64,000 nt of DNA from an uncultured Dokdonia sp. (lineage in GTDB: Bacteria > Bacteroidota > Bacteroidia > Flavobacteriales > Flavobacteriaceae): NCBI RefSeq assembly GCF_937910895.1, contig NZ_CALEMI010000091.1, positions 27,545 through 91,544 on the forward strand, written 5' to 3'. Of this stretch, positions 39,265-48,633 are shown one piece after another (position 1 is the first letter of the stretch; each line of letters opens with the position of its first letter). The notes below the pieces were generated by a model, which saw nothing but the letters and a program-made list of their open reading frames with translations, searched no databases and had not been told where the DNA came from. Position numbers and translations under genes: made by a program.

Positions 39265-39921
39265 ATGAAATTATCCATCATGATTACAGGGCTTGTCCTA
39301 GCTATTTCTTGTCAAAGCAAATCTCATAAAATTAGCGAACCAACTGCTTCTCTTGATCCCGTTCAAACTCAAACCCAAGATGGGCTTTCTAAAGCCTATT
39401 TTGCCAGTGGATGTTTTTGGTGTGTGGAAGCGATTTATGAAAGTGTAAAAGGCGTAGAAGAATCCATATCTGGATACAGTGGAGGGCATACGGAGAATCC
39501 AACCTATCAATCTAGTAATACAGGTCGTACAGGTCATGCAGAAGCTGTAGAGATTTATTATGATCCCAATGTTGTCTCTTTTGCAACGCTTGTTGATGTC
39601 TATTTTGGATCTCAAAATGTGACACAAGTCAATGGTCAAGGACCCGATAGAGGATCTCAATATCGTTCCATCATTTTTTACCAGAATGAAAAAGAAAAGG
39701 AGATTATCCTTGAAAAAGTAAAAGAACAGGAAAAAATCTATGGAGAAGGTAATGTCGCCGCTTCCATCTTACCATTTCAAAAATTCTGGAGAGGAGAAGA
39801 CTATCATCAGGATTATGAACGATTAAACCCAGGAAGCGGATACATACAAAATGTATCAATCCCAAGATTGCGTCGTTTTCAAGCGAAGTTTCCTCATTTA
39901 CTAAAAGAGAATGCACATTAA
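39265..39921 (+). CDS. msrA: Peptide methionine sulfoxide reductase MsrA, lipoprotein form
   Basis: MsrA reduces the S form of methionine sulfoxide in proteins. The 218 residues carry a lipoprotein signal (LAISC, Cys16) and then the catalytic motif SGCFWC (Cys50) at the start of the domain. SGYSGGHTENPTYQ and GRTGHAEAVEIYYDP follow. The export signal places it in the envelope, repairing oxidised surface proteins. The last four bases overlap the convergent methyltransferase gene. Confidence 0.95.
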   Translation: MKLSIMITGLVLAISCQSKSHKISEPTASLDPVQTQTQDGLSKAYFASGCFWCVEAIYESVKGVEESISGYSGGHTENPTYQSSNTGRTGHAEAVEIYYDPNVVSFATLVDVYFGSQNVTQVNGQGPDRGSQYRSIIFYQNEKEKEIILEKVKEQEKIYGEGNVAASILPFQKFWRGEDYHQDYERLNPGSGYIQNVSIPRLRRFQAKFPHLLKENAH

Positions 39922-40721
39922 GGCTTTCTAACTTTTAGTTCAAACAATAGCGGATATAAACGGTCTTTAGTTACATAAAGACCGTTTTCGTTTTGTATCA
40001 AATCGGGTAATACATTATACGGACTCTCATCATGTTCTCTGAGAAATTCTACGATCAATCCTTGCTCCGTGAGTGCAGAAATCACTTCACCAAGTCCATG
40101 ATTCCATCCATACTCCTTGCTGACCATAGAAGAATCACTGTCTGCGTATGTCCCTTCATACTCTTCATAAATAGCTTCTTTTTGATGGTACCCATAGCGT
40201 AACTCCGCTTTTCCTGAGCTATAATCAAACATCCAAACTAAAGGATGAAAATCTACGATATAAAATATTCCACCAGATCGTAAACGCTCTGCAATCATCT
40301 TGCCCCATGGCTTTAAATCCGGCAACCACCCTATCGTTCCATAGCTTGTAAATACAATATCAAATTGTTCTTTTATATAAGCAGAAGTTTCCAGCACATT
40401 ACATCGTACAAAAGTGGCATCAAGCTGAAGATCTTTGGCTAACTTCTGAGCCAATGCAATCCCTTCATCACTTAAGTCAACGCCTGTACAGCTAGCACCC
40501 ATTCTGGAAAAACTCAAGGTATCTTGTCCAAAATGACATTGCAGATGCAATAGTGATTTTCCGTTTACATCGCCTAAGGCTTGCAATTCATACCTATTTA
40601 AAGAGCTTTCTCCAGCAAGAAATCCATCCATATTATAAAAATCGCTTTGGGCGTGAATCGCTACTTTTTGATTCCACGTGTCACGATTAACTTTAAAATA
40701 ATCAGGGTTGGCATCAGACAT
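39918..40721 (-). CDS. Class I SAM-dependent methyltransferase
   Basis: This is a 267-residue protein. Motif I is LLHLQCHFGQDTLSFSRMGA (about 55-74) and the acidic motif II residue follows in CTGVDLSDEGIALAQ. IVFTSYGTIGWLPDL and a post-motif region (GGIFYIVDFHPLVWMFD) are typical of small-molecule methyltransferases of this group. The substrate is unknown. The gene stands alone between two genes on the plus strand. Confidence 0.85.
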   Translation of the reverse strand: MSDANPDYFKVNRDTWNQKVAIHAQSDFYNMDGFLAGESSLNRYELQALGDVNGKSLLHLQCHFGQDTLSFSRMGASCTGVDLSDEGIALAQKLAKDLQLDATFVRCNVLETSAYIKEQFDIVFTSYGTIGWLPDLKPWGKMIAERLRSGGIFYIVDFHPLVWMFDYSSGKAELRYGYHQKEAIYEEYEGTYADSDSSMVSKEYGWNHGLGEVISALTEQGLIVEFLREHDESPYNVLPDLIQNENGLYVTKDRLYPLLFELKVRKP

Positions 40722-40744
40722 AATTTGTATTTTTGAAATAAACT

Positions 40745-41398
40745 TTGAAAAAGATACTACATTTTGACAAGAACGCTATGGACGCGATGGACAAACGATT
40801 CAGAGCCAACTTCATCAATAGTGTCACTGGATATAAATCGGCTAACTTACTAGGAACTGTCAATCAAGAAGGCGTTACCAATCTTGCTGTATTTAGTTCG
40901 ATTACCCACTTAGGGAGTAATCCTCCATTGGTGGGCTTTATTACCCGACCCACGGTCGTAGAACGCCATACATACGCTAATGTTAAAACAACGGGGTTTT
41001 TTACCGTCAACCATATTCACGCCGCCATTATTGAAGAGGCTCATCAAACATCGGCACGATACGATACCCAAGTTTCTGAGTTTGATGCCACAGGACTCAC
41101 TGCAGAATTTATCAAAGATTTTAAAGCGCCTTTTGTCGTAGAAGCACATATCAAAATTGCGTGTCGTTATGTAAATGAATACCACATTAAAGAGAACGGG
41201 ACCTTGCTTGTTGTAGGTGCTATGGAGGATATTTACCTTCCAGAAGGCATTCACGATACAGAAGATGGTTGGATAGATTTAAGTAAAGCTCGTGGCGTGA
41301 CGATTAACGGCCTAGACAGTTATGCAGAACCGCAATTACTAGATCGTTTGCAATATGCAAAACCAGATACACCCACCACATCTATTCTCAAAAAGTAA
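40745..41398 (+). CDS. Flavin reductase-like (FMN-binding split barrel) protein
   Basis: The 217 residues show the flavoredoxin/DIM6 pattern: FINSVTGYKSANLLGTVN, NLAVFSSITHLGSNPPLVGFITRP and FTVNHI, where FMN binds. The start codon is a TTG at 40745; the first ATG (40778) would shorten the product by 11 residues and is an equally possible start. It probably acts as an NAD(P)H:flavin reductase or a flavin-dependent oxidoreductase with unknown substrate. Confidence 0.85.
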   Translation: MKKILHFDKNAMDAMDKRFRANFINSVTGYKSANLLGTVNQEGVTNLAVFSSITHLGSNPPLVGFITRPTVVERHTYANVKTTGFFTVNHIHAAIIEEAHQTSARYDTQVSEFDATGLTAEFIKDFKAPFVVEAHIKIACRYVNEYHIKENGTLLVVGAMEDIYLPEGIHDTEDGWIDLSKARGVTINGLDSYAEPQLLDRLQYAKPDTPTTSILKK

Positions 41399-41442
41399 GT
41401 GTACTTTCAATTTGTTATACCCTTTCTGATATGGATTTCCTT

Positions 41443-41450
41443 TATCTTTG
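41443..41450 (+). promoter_or_regulatory. Candidate -7 box for kdsA
   Basis: TATCTTTG matches TAnnTTTG exactly, about 50 bases upstream of the kdsA ATG. No TTG lies at the expected distance. The host palindrome at 41468-41481 would fall in the 5' leader. Confidence 0.4.
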
Positions 41451-41467
41451 TTGATATTTCTTAGTAT

Positions 41468-41481
41468 GCTTTCGCGAAAGC
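41468..41481. repeat. Host palindrome, exact copy in the kdsA leader
   Basis: The exact 14-mer lies between the kdsA -7 box and its ATG. Confidence 0.9.
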
Positions 41482-41500
41482 GTACTCAACACAAAACACT

Positions 41501-42319
41501 ATGCAATTATCAAAAATCCCTAAGCTTAAACATACTGATGTAGATAACTTCTTTTTACTTGCTGGTCCTTGTGCTATTGAAGGAGAAGATATGGCGATGC
41601 GTATCGCAGAAAAAGTATTGGAGATCACAACAAAACTAGAAATTCCGTATGTATTTAAAGGAAGTTTTAGAAAAGCCAATCGTAGTCGTGTCGATAGTTT
41701 TACAGGAATTGGAGACGAAAAAGCATTAGAAATTCTTGCAAAAGTTTCTGAAAAATTTGATGTTCCCACCGTAACCGATATTCACGAAGCATCAGATGCA
41801 GCACTTGCAGCAAAATATGTGGACATTCTGCAAATCCCAGCCTTTTTAGTACGCCAGACAGCGCTTGTCGTCGCTGCTGCCAAAACTGGAAAAGTAGTCA
41901 ATCTAAAGAAGGGACAATTTATGTCTCCAGAAAGCATGCAGCACGCCGCCAGAAAAGTAACCGACTCTGGAAATGAACAAGTCATGATTACCGATCGCGG
42001 TACAATGTTTGGCTATCAAGATATGATTGTCGATTTTAGAGGGATTCCTACGATGCGACAATACGCTCCTACAGTACTTGATGTGACACATTCATTGCAA
42101 CAACCTAATCAATCTAGTGGTGTCACTGGCGGTCGTCCAGATATGATTGAAACAATTGCTCGTGCAGGGATTGTCAATCACGTAGACGGTCTTTTTATAG
42201 AAACCCACTTTGATCCTGCAAATGCAAAAAGTGATGGAGCCAATATGCTTGATCTTGCGCATTTGGAAAAACTACTCACCAATCTAGTGGCGATCCGTAA
42301 AACCATTAATGCGTTGTAA
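41501..42319 (+). CDS. kdsA: 3-deoxy-8-phosphooctulonate synthase (KDO-8-P synthase)
   Basis: KdsA condenses phosphoenolpyruvate with arabinose-5-phosphate to make the KDO precursor of lipopolysaccharide. The 272 residues show LLAGPCAIEGEDMAMRIAE (about 19-37), FKGSFRKANRSRVDSFTG with the substrate-binding Lys/Arg/Asn, TDIHE, PAFLVRQTAL, KKGQFMSPE and MITDRGTMFGY. All hallmark segments are intact. The gene appears monocistronic. Confidence 0.97.
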   Translation: MQLSKIPKLKHTDVDNFFLLAGPCAIEGEDMAMRIAEKVLEITTKLEIPYVFKGSFRKANRSRVDSFTGIGDEKALEILAKVSEKFDVPTVTDIHEASDAALAAKYVDILQIPAFLVRQTALVVAAAKTGKVVNLKKGQFMSPESMQHAARKVTDSGNEQVMITDRGTMFGYQDMIVDFRGIPTMRQYAPTVLDVTHSLQQPNQSSGVTGGRPDMIETIARAGIVNHVDGLFIETHFDPANAKSDGANMLDLAHLEKLLTNLVAIRKTINAL

Positions 42320-42499
42320 GTAAATCTTATATTTCTTTAGTAAAAAGACGTCTAAAATAATCTCAAATATCGTTTCGAACGCAGTCGAGAACTATACTTA
42401 TATTAGTGTTTAGTCAAACATTGCGTTGAAAGGTATAAACTTAAGAACAAGACCTTAACCCAATACTAAGAATCGAGCCGAGAGTTAAAATAAGAAACT

Positions 42500-42570
42500 T
42501 AGATCCCGCTGAAAAAAGCGGAATTAGTTCAACTAACTGTTTTATGTGTTTTTCAGACTTTAGGTAGGAG
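42500..42570. repeat. Dispersed intergenic repeat, copy A
   Basis: This copy contains AGATCCCGCT...AGCGGAATTAG, then TTCAACTAACTGTTTTATG, then TTTCAGACTT. It matches copies B (42622) and C (52969) in order and spacing. The 3' half has decayed. Confidence 0.75.
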
Positions 42571-42621
42571 ATGAGTAGAAAAGTTAAGTTATTAGATTCC
42601 AATCTAAATATAGATCGAGAC

Positions 42622-42702
42622 ATAGATCCCGCTTTCAGCGGGATTAGTTCAACTAACTGTTTTGTATGCGTCTTTCAGACTTTACAAAACAGTGTTTCAC
42701 TA
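42622..42702. repeat. Dispersed intergenic repeat, copy B
   Basis: This is the most regular copy. It has two nested palindromes: ATCCCGCT-TTC-AGCGGGAT, and ACTGTTTTGTA pairing with TACAAAACAGT around an inner GTC/GAC stem. It ends TTTCACTAA. This suggests a folded DNA or RNA element rather than a coding remnant. Confidence 0.8.
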
Positions 42703-42705
42703 AAA

Positions 42706-42731
42706 AGGGAGCCTTCCCCCAAAGGCTCCCT
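42706..42731. terminator. GC-rich hairpin
   Basis: AGGGAGCCTT (42706-42715) pairs perfectly with AAGGCTCCCT (42722-42731). No long T-run follows, so terminator strength is uncertain. Confidence 0.5.
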
Positions 42732-42867
42732 GCTTGCTAGATAAGGTACATAATATTCATGTAATTGATTAGCAAGTTTACGTTTCAGTTAAACTTCTAC
42801 AAAAATAAGGCGAAGACTTTTAATAACCCTTTAAAATGTTAAACGTTAACATTACGGTAATAGTATT

Positions 42868-43221
42868 TTAGCTTTTTTTATTGAGGTTTGCTGCCGCTTT
42901 CAAAACATTCTGTAATACCTCCACATCAATATCTTCCAGCGAATAGTATCGTAACGATCTGAGTGTTTTACGTTTCTCTCCAGCAATGAGATGCTCTTTA
43001 TGAATGTCAATATGAATTCCTGATGTAATACCTAGGTCCACAAATGTTTTTCTAAAATTAAGAAAACAACACATTTTCCCATGCACACTGTAAAATGGCA
43101 AATGCCACTTAAACTGTTCTTCTACTTCAGGAATGGTATGCTTAATAATTACTTGTAACTCCATGAGTATGCTACGCCAAGGTTCTGGTTTTGATATAAT
43201 ATAATCTTCGGCAGGGTTCAA
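42868..43221 (-). CDS. DUF1801 (YdhG-like) family protein
   Basis: This 117-residue small soluble protein has the DUF1801 pattern: PEPWRSILMELQVIIKHTIPEVEEQFKWHLPFYSVHGKMCCFLNFRKTFVDLG, with the conserved W-x-LPFY and FLN segments in its first half, and a C-terminal helix. Family function is poorly known. It stands alone. Confidence 0.8.
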   Translation of the reverse strand: MNPAEDYIISKPEPWRSILMELQVIIKHTIPEVEEQFKWHLPFYSVHGKMCCFLNFRKTFVDLGITSGIHIDIHKEHLIAGEKRKTLRSLRYYSLEDIDVEVLQNVLKAAANLNKKS

Positions 43222-43281
43222 GGGTATTGCTTTTTAATGTTAGCTTTATATTATAAAAGTACTAAAAAAGAATTTCTATAC

Positions 43282-43295
43282 GCTTTCGCGAAAGC
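43282..43295. repeat. Host palindrome, exact intergenic copy before the GH109-like gene
   Basis: The exact 14-mer lies 70 bases upstream of the ATG at 43365. Confidence 0.9.
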
Positions 43296-43364
43296 AATCC
43301 AAAAAGAATACCCCTACTAATTTTTAAAATCCCTATTTTTAAGCAACCTAATACTAGATACGAT

Positions 43365-44720
43365 ATGAGTTCACGACGTGATTTTGTAAAGAAAACAGCC
43401 TTAGTGACCGCAGGAATTGCACTAGCGCCAACCTTAGCCTATGGTGGTACAAAAACTACAAAAGATATCTTGCGTGTTGCTCTTATCGGTGTAGGACTAC
43501 GAGGCACCAATCATCTAACGAATTTACTACAACGTAAAGATGTAACGGTAGAAGCGATATGCGATATTGATTCGACGAGAATTACCATCGCCAAAGAACA
43601 TATTGCCAAAGCTGGATTTAAAGCTCCAAAAGTATTTGGTAAAGACGATTATGATTATAGAAATCTTCTGGAAGATAAGAATATAGATGCTGTCATTATT
43701 TCTACGCCTTGGCTATGGCACACCCGTATGGCAGTAGATGCTATGAAAGCGGGAAAATATACAGGCGTCGAAGTGTCGGCAGCCAATACCATGGAAGAAT
43801 GCTGGGATCTGGTTAATACACACGAAGAAACAGGAAGTCATTTGATGATCCTAGAAAATGTGAATTACAGACGTGATATCCTAGCGGTGTTGAACATGGT
43901 GCGACAGGAAGTGTTTGGAGAATTGATCCATTTTAGATGTGGGTATCAACACGACTTACGTTTTGTCAAATTAAATGATGGCGTAACTCCCTATGGAAAA
44001 GGCGTTGAGTTTGGAGAAAAAGGAATTTCAGAATCCAAATGGCGTACGCAACATTCTTTATTGCGCAACGGCGATGTCTATCCTACACACGGCGTAGGAC
44101 CGATGGCGACGATGTGTAATATCAATAGAGGCAACCGATTTATGTCTATGACCTCTCATGCGACCAAAGCTGTGGGTCTCAAAAAGTATATTATTGAAAA
44201 TGGTGGCAAAGACCATCCTAACGCAAAATTGAATTGGAAACAAGGCGATGTGATCACGTCTACAATTGACACCGCCAACGGAGAAACAATTATTGTCACC
44301 CATGATTGTAACTCCCCACGTCCCTACTCACTTGGGTTTAGAGTACAAGGAAGTCAAGGCCTGTGGGAAGTCGATGGCAGTCGCATTTATATAGAAGGAA
44401 AAAGCGAACCCCATCGCTGGGATGATGCCAAAGCCTGGTTAGATAAATACGACCATCCATTATGGAAAAAGTATGGTGAATATGCTACAGGATCTGGTCA
44501 CGGAGGGATGGACTTTTTTGTCTTGAATGCTTTTGTCGAATCAGCTAAAGAAAACCTAGCACCACCATTGGATGCGTATGATGCCGCCGCTTGGAGTGCA
44601 ATTACACCACTCTCCGAGGCTTCGATTGCCAATAATGGCGAGCCACAAGATTTTCCCGACTTTACGAGAGGATTATGGGTACGTCGCAAGCCCTACAACT
44701 GGATAAAAGATACGTATTAG
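43365..44720 (+). CDS. Tat-exported Gfo/Idh/MocA protein, GH109-like glycosidase
   Basis: This 451-residue protein has a twin-arginine signal (SRRDFVKK, residues 3-10) and then a Rossmann domain (RVALIGVGLRGTNHL; binds NAD). The later blocks TPWLWHTRMAVDAMKAGKYTGVEVSAANTMEECW, MILENVNYRRDILAVLNMVRQ and RCGYQHDLR are those of GH109 enzymes, which cleave alpha-N-acetylgalactosamine residues by an NAD-dependent mechanism. It heads an operon with a sugar kinase, a nucleotidyltransferase and a symporter. This fits release and salvage of an amino sugar. Substrate identity is inferred from the family. Confidence 0.85.
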   Translation: MSSRRDFVKKTALVTAGIALAPTLAYGGTKTTKDILRVALIGVGLRGTNHLTNLLQRKDVTVEAICDIDSTRITIAKEHIAKAGFKAPKVFGKDDYDYRNLLEDKNIDAVIISTPWLWHTRMAVDAMKAGKYTGVEVSAANTMEECWDLVNTHEETGSHLMILENVNYRRDILAVLNMVRQEVFGELIHFRCGYQHDLRFVKLNDGVTPYGKGVEFGEKGISESKWRTQHSLLRNGDVYPTHGVGPMATMCNINRGNRFMSMTSHATKAVGLKKYIIENGGKDHPNAKLNWKQGDVITSTIDTANGETIIVTHDCNSPRPYSLGFRVQGSQGLWEVDGSRIYIEGKSEPHRWDDAKAWLDKYDHPLWKKYGEYATGSGHGGMDFFVLNAFVESAKENLAPPLDAYDAAAWSAITPLSEASIANNGEPQDFPDFTRGLWVRRKPYNWIKDTY

Positions 44721-44728
44721 TGTTGGCT

Positions 44729-45817
44729 ATGATTTCAAAAGCGCCTGGACGTATTTGTCTTTTTGGGGATCATCAGGATTATTTAGAACTCCCGATTATC
44801 GCCTGTGCCATCAATCGATATATTACCATACAAGGAATGCCTAATGGTAACGATTCGTTGGTGATTCACTTGCCAGATCTTATGGAGAAGAAAGTTTTAC
44901 GCTTTCGCGAACCTGCCTTGCTGGCAGGCAGGAGCAATCTCAACCCTACCAAAGGCAATCACCTCAAAACGTCTTTGTTTGTCGTGCAGAAATATGGTTG
45001 TCTTCCTACTCAAGGCTACGATATTACCATACAGGGAGATATTCCTATCAATGCTGGTTTATCGAGTTCCTCGGCGATGGTGGTGGCTTGGGTACATTGG
45101 TTATTTGCGACTTTTGGTTGTGATCAAGACATCACGCGTGAATTGATAGGAAAAGTGGCTTATGAAGCTGAGGTCGTTGCTCAAAACGCGCCTGGTGGAA
45201 AAATGGATCAATACACGAGTGCTATTGGAGATATGATCTATCTAGAAACCGATTCACAGTCAAAATGCCGTAAAATAGATACACCCTTAGAGGGATTGAT
45301 TATTGGCGAATCAGGGGTTTCCAAAAACACTGTAGGTGTTCTAGGCGATATCAAAGGCAAATCTCTTAAAGCGATTGCGATGGTACAAAAAGAAGTCTCT
45401 TCTTTCAAACTTCCGTTAGCAACACTTGATTCGTACGAAACGTATAAAACAATCTTACCAATAGCTCTTCAACCATTTTTATATGCAGCGATACAGAATC
45501 ATCTCATTACACAAGAGGCGGTTTTCGCTTTAAGCGAAAAAGAAATTGACTATAAAAATATAGGGCGTTTACTCAATGCGCATCACGATGTTTTAAAAAA
45601 CACCTTAAAAATTACCGTTCCTCTTATTGATGAGATGATCGATGCAGCATTGCAGGCAGGTGCCTATGGTGCAAAAATAGTAGGCTCTGGAGGCGGCGGA
45701 TGCATTTGTGCCCTAGCGCCTTTAGACAAACAGCAAGCCGTTGTAGAGGCTATTCAACACGCAGGTGCAAAAGATGCATACGGCGTACAGATCAGTAAAG
45801 GAGCGCATATTCTATGA
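44729..45817 (+). CDS. GHMP-family sugar kinase (galactokinase-like)
   Basis: I chose the ATG at 44729 (362 residues, MISKAPGRICLFGDHQDYLE), just after the GH109 stop. The frame is open back to 44675 but that would overlap the upstream gene. Motif 1 is at the very N-terminus (PGRICLFGDHQDY, like galactokinase PGRVNLIGEHTDY). Motif 2 is IPINAGLSSSSAMVVAW and motif 3 GAKIVGSGGGGCICAL. Such kinases phosphorylate the anomeric hydroxyl of a sugar. With a nucleotidyltransferase gene overlapping by 4 bases, it may make a sugar-1-phosphate for NDP-sugar synthesis. Confidence 0.85.
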   Translation: MISKAPGRICLFGDHQDYLELPIIACAINRYITIQGMPNGNDSLVIHLPDLMEKKVLRFREPALLAGRSNLNPTKGNHLKTSLFVVQKYGCLPTQGYDITIQGDIPINAGLSSSSAMVVAWVHWLFATFGCDQDITRELIGKVAYEAEVVAQNAPGGKMDQYTSAIGDMIYLETDSQSKCRKIDTPLEGLIIGESGVSKNTVGVLGDIKGKSLKAIAMVQKEVSSFKLPLATLDSYETYKTILPIALQPFLYAAIQNHLITQEAVFALSEKEIDYKNIGRLLNAHHDVLKNTLKITVPLIDEMIDAALQAGAYGAKIVGSGGGGCICALAPLDKQQAVVEAIQHAGAKDAYGVQISKGAHIL

Positions 45818-46680
45818 CAAACAACCTCATTATACTCGCTGGCGGCACTTCCTCTCGTATGAAAAAATCAACAGCTTCAGCATTGTCTGAAGAGATGGTC
45901 ACACAGGCAAATACACGAAGTAAAGCATTGATATTGCTCAACGACCGGCCGATGCTCGATTACGTATTATACAATGCAAAACAAGCCGGAATCACAAACG
46001 TTATTATCGTGATTCATCCTAAAGGCGGATTATTTAAAGAATATTATGGATTGAAAGATCAAGGGAATGACTTTCATGGATTGACCATTTCGTATGCGGT
46101 GCAACATATTACAGAGGGTCGTGAAAAACCGCTGGGTACTGCAGATGCTTTAGTACAAGCCATGGATCAATATCCTAGATTAAAAACGGATTCTTTTCTG
46201 GTGTGTAATTCTGATAATTTATATAGTACGAAGGCTTTTTTCGCTTTACGCGAAAACAAAAATGCACATGCTTTTTTAAATTATGATCGGAATGCGCTCA
46301 AGTATCCTATGGAACGGATTGCTCGATTTGCCTTAACCAAAACAGATGCAAAAGTATATTTGCAAGCTATTATTGAAAAACCTGATACTTCCAGTATTGA
46401 AGATTACAAAAACCCAGATGGTACGTTTCGAGTGAGTATGAATATTTTTAAATTTGAAGGCGCTACCTTTTATCCATATCTGCTTGCTTGTCCTATGCAT
46501 CCAGAGCGTCTTGAAAAAGAACTTCCCACAGCTATTCTTGCGATGATAAAAGATCATCCAAAAGCGATGCAAGCGATTCCTTTTGCAGAACACGTACCTG
46601 ATTTGACAGGAAAAGATGATATTTTTATTTTGAATGCCTATCTTTCTACGCACATTCCAACCCTAGACTGGGATCAATAA
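45814..46680 (+). CDS. NDP-sugar pyrophosphorylase-like nucleotidyltransferase
   Basis: This is a 288-residue protein. The N-terminus is the nucleotidyltransferase signature IILAGGTSSRMKKS with the activating lysine a little later. The usual [G]TADAL segment occurs as KPLGTADALVQAMD (about 109-122), and FLVCNSDNLYS provides the metal-binding Asp. It starts inside the last codons of the kinase gene (4-base overlap), so the two probably act in sequence on the same sugar. Which nucleotide it uses cannot be read from sequence. Confidence 0.8.
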   Translation: MTNNLIILAGGTSSRMKKSTASALSEEMVTQANTRSKALILLNDRPMLDYVLYNAKQAGITNVIIVIHPKGGLFKEYYGLKDQGNDFHGLTISYAVQHITEGREKPLGTADALVQAMDQYPRLKTDSFLVCNSDNLYSTKAFFALRENKNAHAFLNYDRNALKYPMERIARFALTKTDAKVYLQAIIEKPDTSSIEDYKNPDGTFRVSMNIFKFEGATFYPYLLACPMHPERLEKELPTAILAMIKDHPKAMQAIPFAEHVPDLTGKDDIFILNAYLSTHIPTLDWDQ

Positions 46681-46691
46681 CCTTTACACCT

Positions 46692-48503
46692 ATGATTGAT
46701 TTATCGACGTTAGACCTTGTGATCATTATTGCCCTCTTTGCCATCATCCTATCCATAGGATTTTATGTCGGCAAAACCTCGGGTAAAGATACCGCGCAAT
46801 ACTTTTTATCAGGTCGTAATATGCCTTGGTGGTTACTCGGACTTTCGATGGTAGCGACCACCTTTTCTACAGACACACCAAATTTGGTGACGGATATTGT
46901 GCGTACCAATGGAGTTTCTGGAAATTGGGTGTGGTGGGCATTCCTCGTGACAGGATTATTGACCGTTTTTGTGTATGCCAAACTTTGGCGTAAGTCGGAG
47001 GTAAAAACGGATATTGAGTTTTACGAATTACGATACGGAGGTGCTCCGGGTAGATTTTTACGTTGGTTTAGAGCTGTGTATTTAGGAATTATTTTTAATG
47101 TCTTAGCCATGGCGGGTGTGACATTGGCTGCGATCAAAATAGGGCAAGTCATGTTAGGATTAGATCCCGTAACAACCGTTGTGATTGCAGGCGCCATCAC
47201 CGTAGTATTTAGCGCTATTGGAGGGTTTAAAGGGGTTGTTTATACCGATTTTATTTTATTCTTTGTTGCCATGGCGGGTGCTTTTGGCGCTGCGTATTAT
47301 ATCGTGGGAATGCCTGAAATAGGCGGACTTGACGCTTTAATGGCGCACGAAAACGTAAAAGACAAACTCAATATTTTACCCGATTTTGAGGATACCAACA
47401 CCTTAATTACGTTACTTATCATTCCGCTTGCCGTACAATGGTGGAGTAGCTGGTACCCAGGATCAGAACCTGGCGGTGGTGGCTATGTCGCACAGCGTAT
47501 GCTGGCTGCCAAAGACGAAAATCACGCCATAGGCGCAACCTTTTTTTACAATATTATGCACTATGCATTACGTCCTTGGCCGTGGATTTTGGTGGCATTA
47601 GCCTCGCTCGTGGTTTTTCCAGATCTCACTAGTATCCAAGAAGCTTTTCCTAATGTAGCTGAAGATAAACTCGGACACGATCTTGCCTACTCTGCCATGC
47701 TGACCATGCTTCCAAGCGGATTGTTAGGTCTGGTCCTCGCCTCGCTTTCTGCCGCCTATATGAGTACCATTAGTACCCACTTGAATTGGGGTGCTTCGTA
47801 TGTGGTGAATGATGTATATGCGCAACAAATCAAACCTGATGCTTCTGAGAAAGAATTAGTGGCTGTAGGTCGTATCACCACAGTTATCTTGATGATCATC
47901 AGTGCGATTATCGCACTTGCCCTTACCAATGCGTTACAACTTTTTGACATTATTTTGATGTTTGGAGCAGGTACAGGACTCATTTTCATCCTTCGTTGGT
48001 TCTGGTGGCGGATCAATGCGTGGACAGAAATCAGCGCGATGATTGCGTCTGGAGTCATCTCGATACTTGTCACTTTTACGACCTTAGGAGAGATGCTGTT
48101 TGGGGAAGGTGGGGTTTTTCCCGCTTACGCGAAATTTCCATTTGTTGTATTCTCATCAACCTTGATATGGTTGCTTGTTACGTTCTTGACCCAACCAGAA
48201 TCCAAAGAAGTCCTCTATCGTTTTTATAAGAAAACACAACCAGGAGGTCCAGGATGGAAAAAAGTATTGGATGATGCGCAAGAAGACCAAGAACAATTAA
48301 TTAAAACTTCTGAAGCGTGGAGTGTTCCTGCGGGGATTCTAGCCATGCTCGTGGGCTGTGTGTTTATTTATAGTGCGATGTTTACTACAGGATATTTTAT
48401 CTACGGAGAAACGACCAAAGCATTTGCATTGCTGGCGACGTGTATTATTTCTGGAATCATCTTATCACAGATTTGGAAACATATTAAGGGGAAAGTGCTT
48501 TGA
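46692..48503 (+). CDS. Sodium:solute symporter (SSS family)
   Basis: This 603-residue protein has about 13-15 TM helices, and imports a solute with Na+. SSS features include FYVGKTSGKDTAQYFLSGRNMPWWLLGLSMVATTFSTDTPNLV (residues about 24-66) and SLSAAYMSTISTHLNWGASYVVND (about 352-375), the Na+-binding helix region. It is 11 bases after the nucleotidyltransferase gene and completes the operon, most likely as the transporter for the sugar processed by the other three products. Confidence 0.9.
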   Translation: MIDLSTLDLVIIIALFAIILSIGFYVGKTSGKDTAQYFLSGRNMPWWLLGLSMVATTFSTDTPNLVTDIVRTNGVSGNWVWWAFLVTGLLTVFVYAKLWRKSEVKTDIEFYELRYGGAPGRFLRWFRAVYLGIIFNVLAMAGVTLAAIKIGQVMLGLDPVTTVVIAGAITVVFSAIGGFKGVVYTDFILFFVAMAGAFGAAYYIVGMPEIGGLDALMAHENVKDKLNILPDFEDTNTLITLLIIPLAVQWWSSWYPGSEPGGGGYVAQRMLAAKDENHAIGATFFYNIMHYALRPWPWILVALASLVVFPDLTSIQEAFPNVAEDKLGHDLAYSAMLTMLPSGLLGLVLASLSAAYMSTISTHLNWGASYVVNDVYAQQIKPDASEKELVAVGRITTVILMIISAIIALALTNALQLFDIILMFGAGTGLIFILRWFWWRINAWTEISAMIASGVISILVTFTTLGEMLFGEGGVFPAYAKFPFVVFSSTLIWLLVTFLTQPESKEVLYRFYKKTQPGGPGWKKVLDDAQEDQEQLIKTSEAWSVPAGILAMLVGCVFIYSAMFTTGYFIYGETTKAFALLATCIISGIILSQIWKHIKGKVL

Positions 48504-48633
48504 TTCTAATAGTGTTTACTGATGATAGTTTCTGAAAATCGGAAATGAGAAAACTGGTTATTGGAATTTGGAACTCTAGTCCTTAGTTTATTCTTCGTAG
48601 GACTTGCTCATATAGTGAAGATGAAGAAATAGA

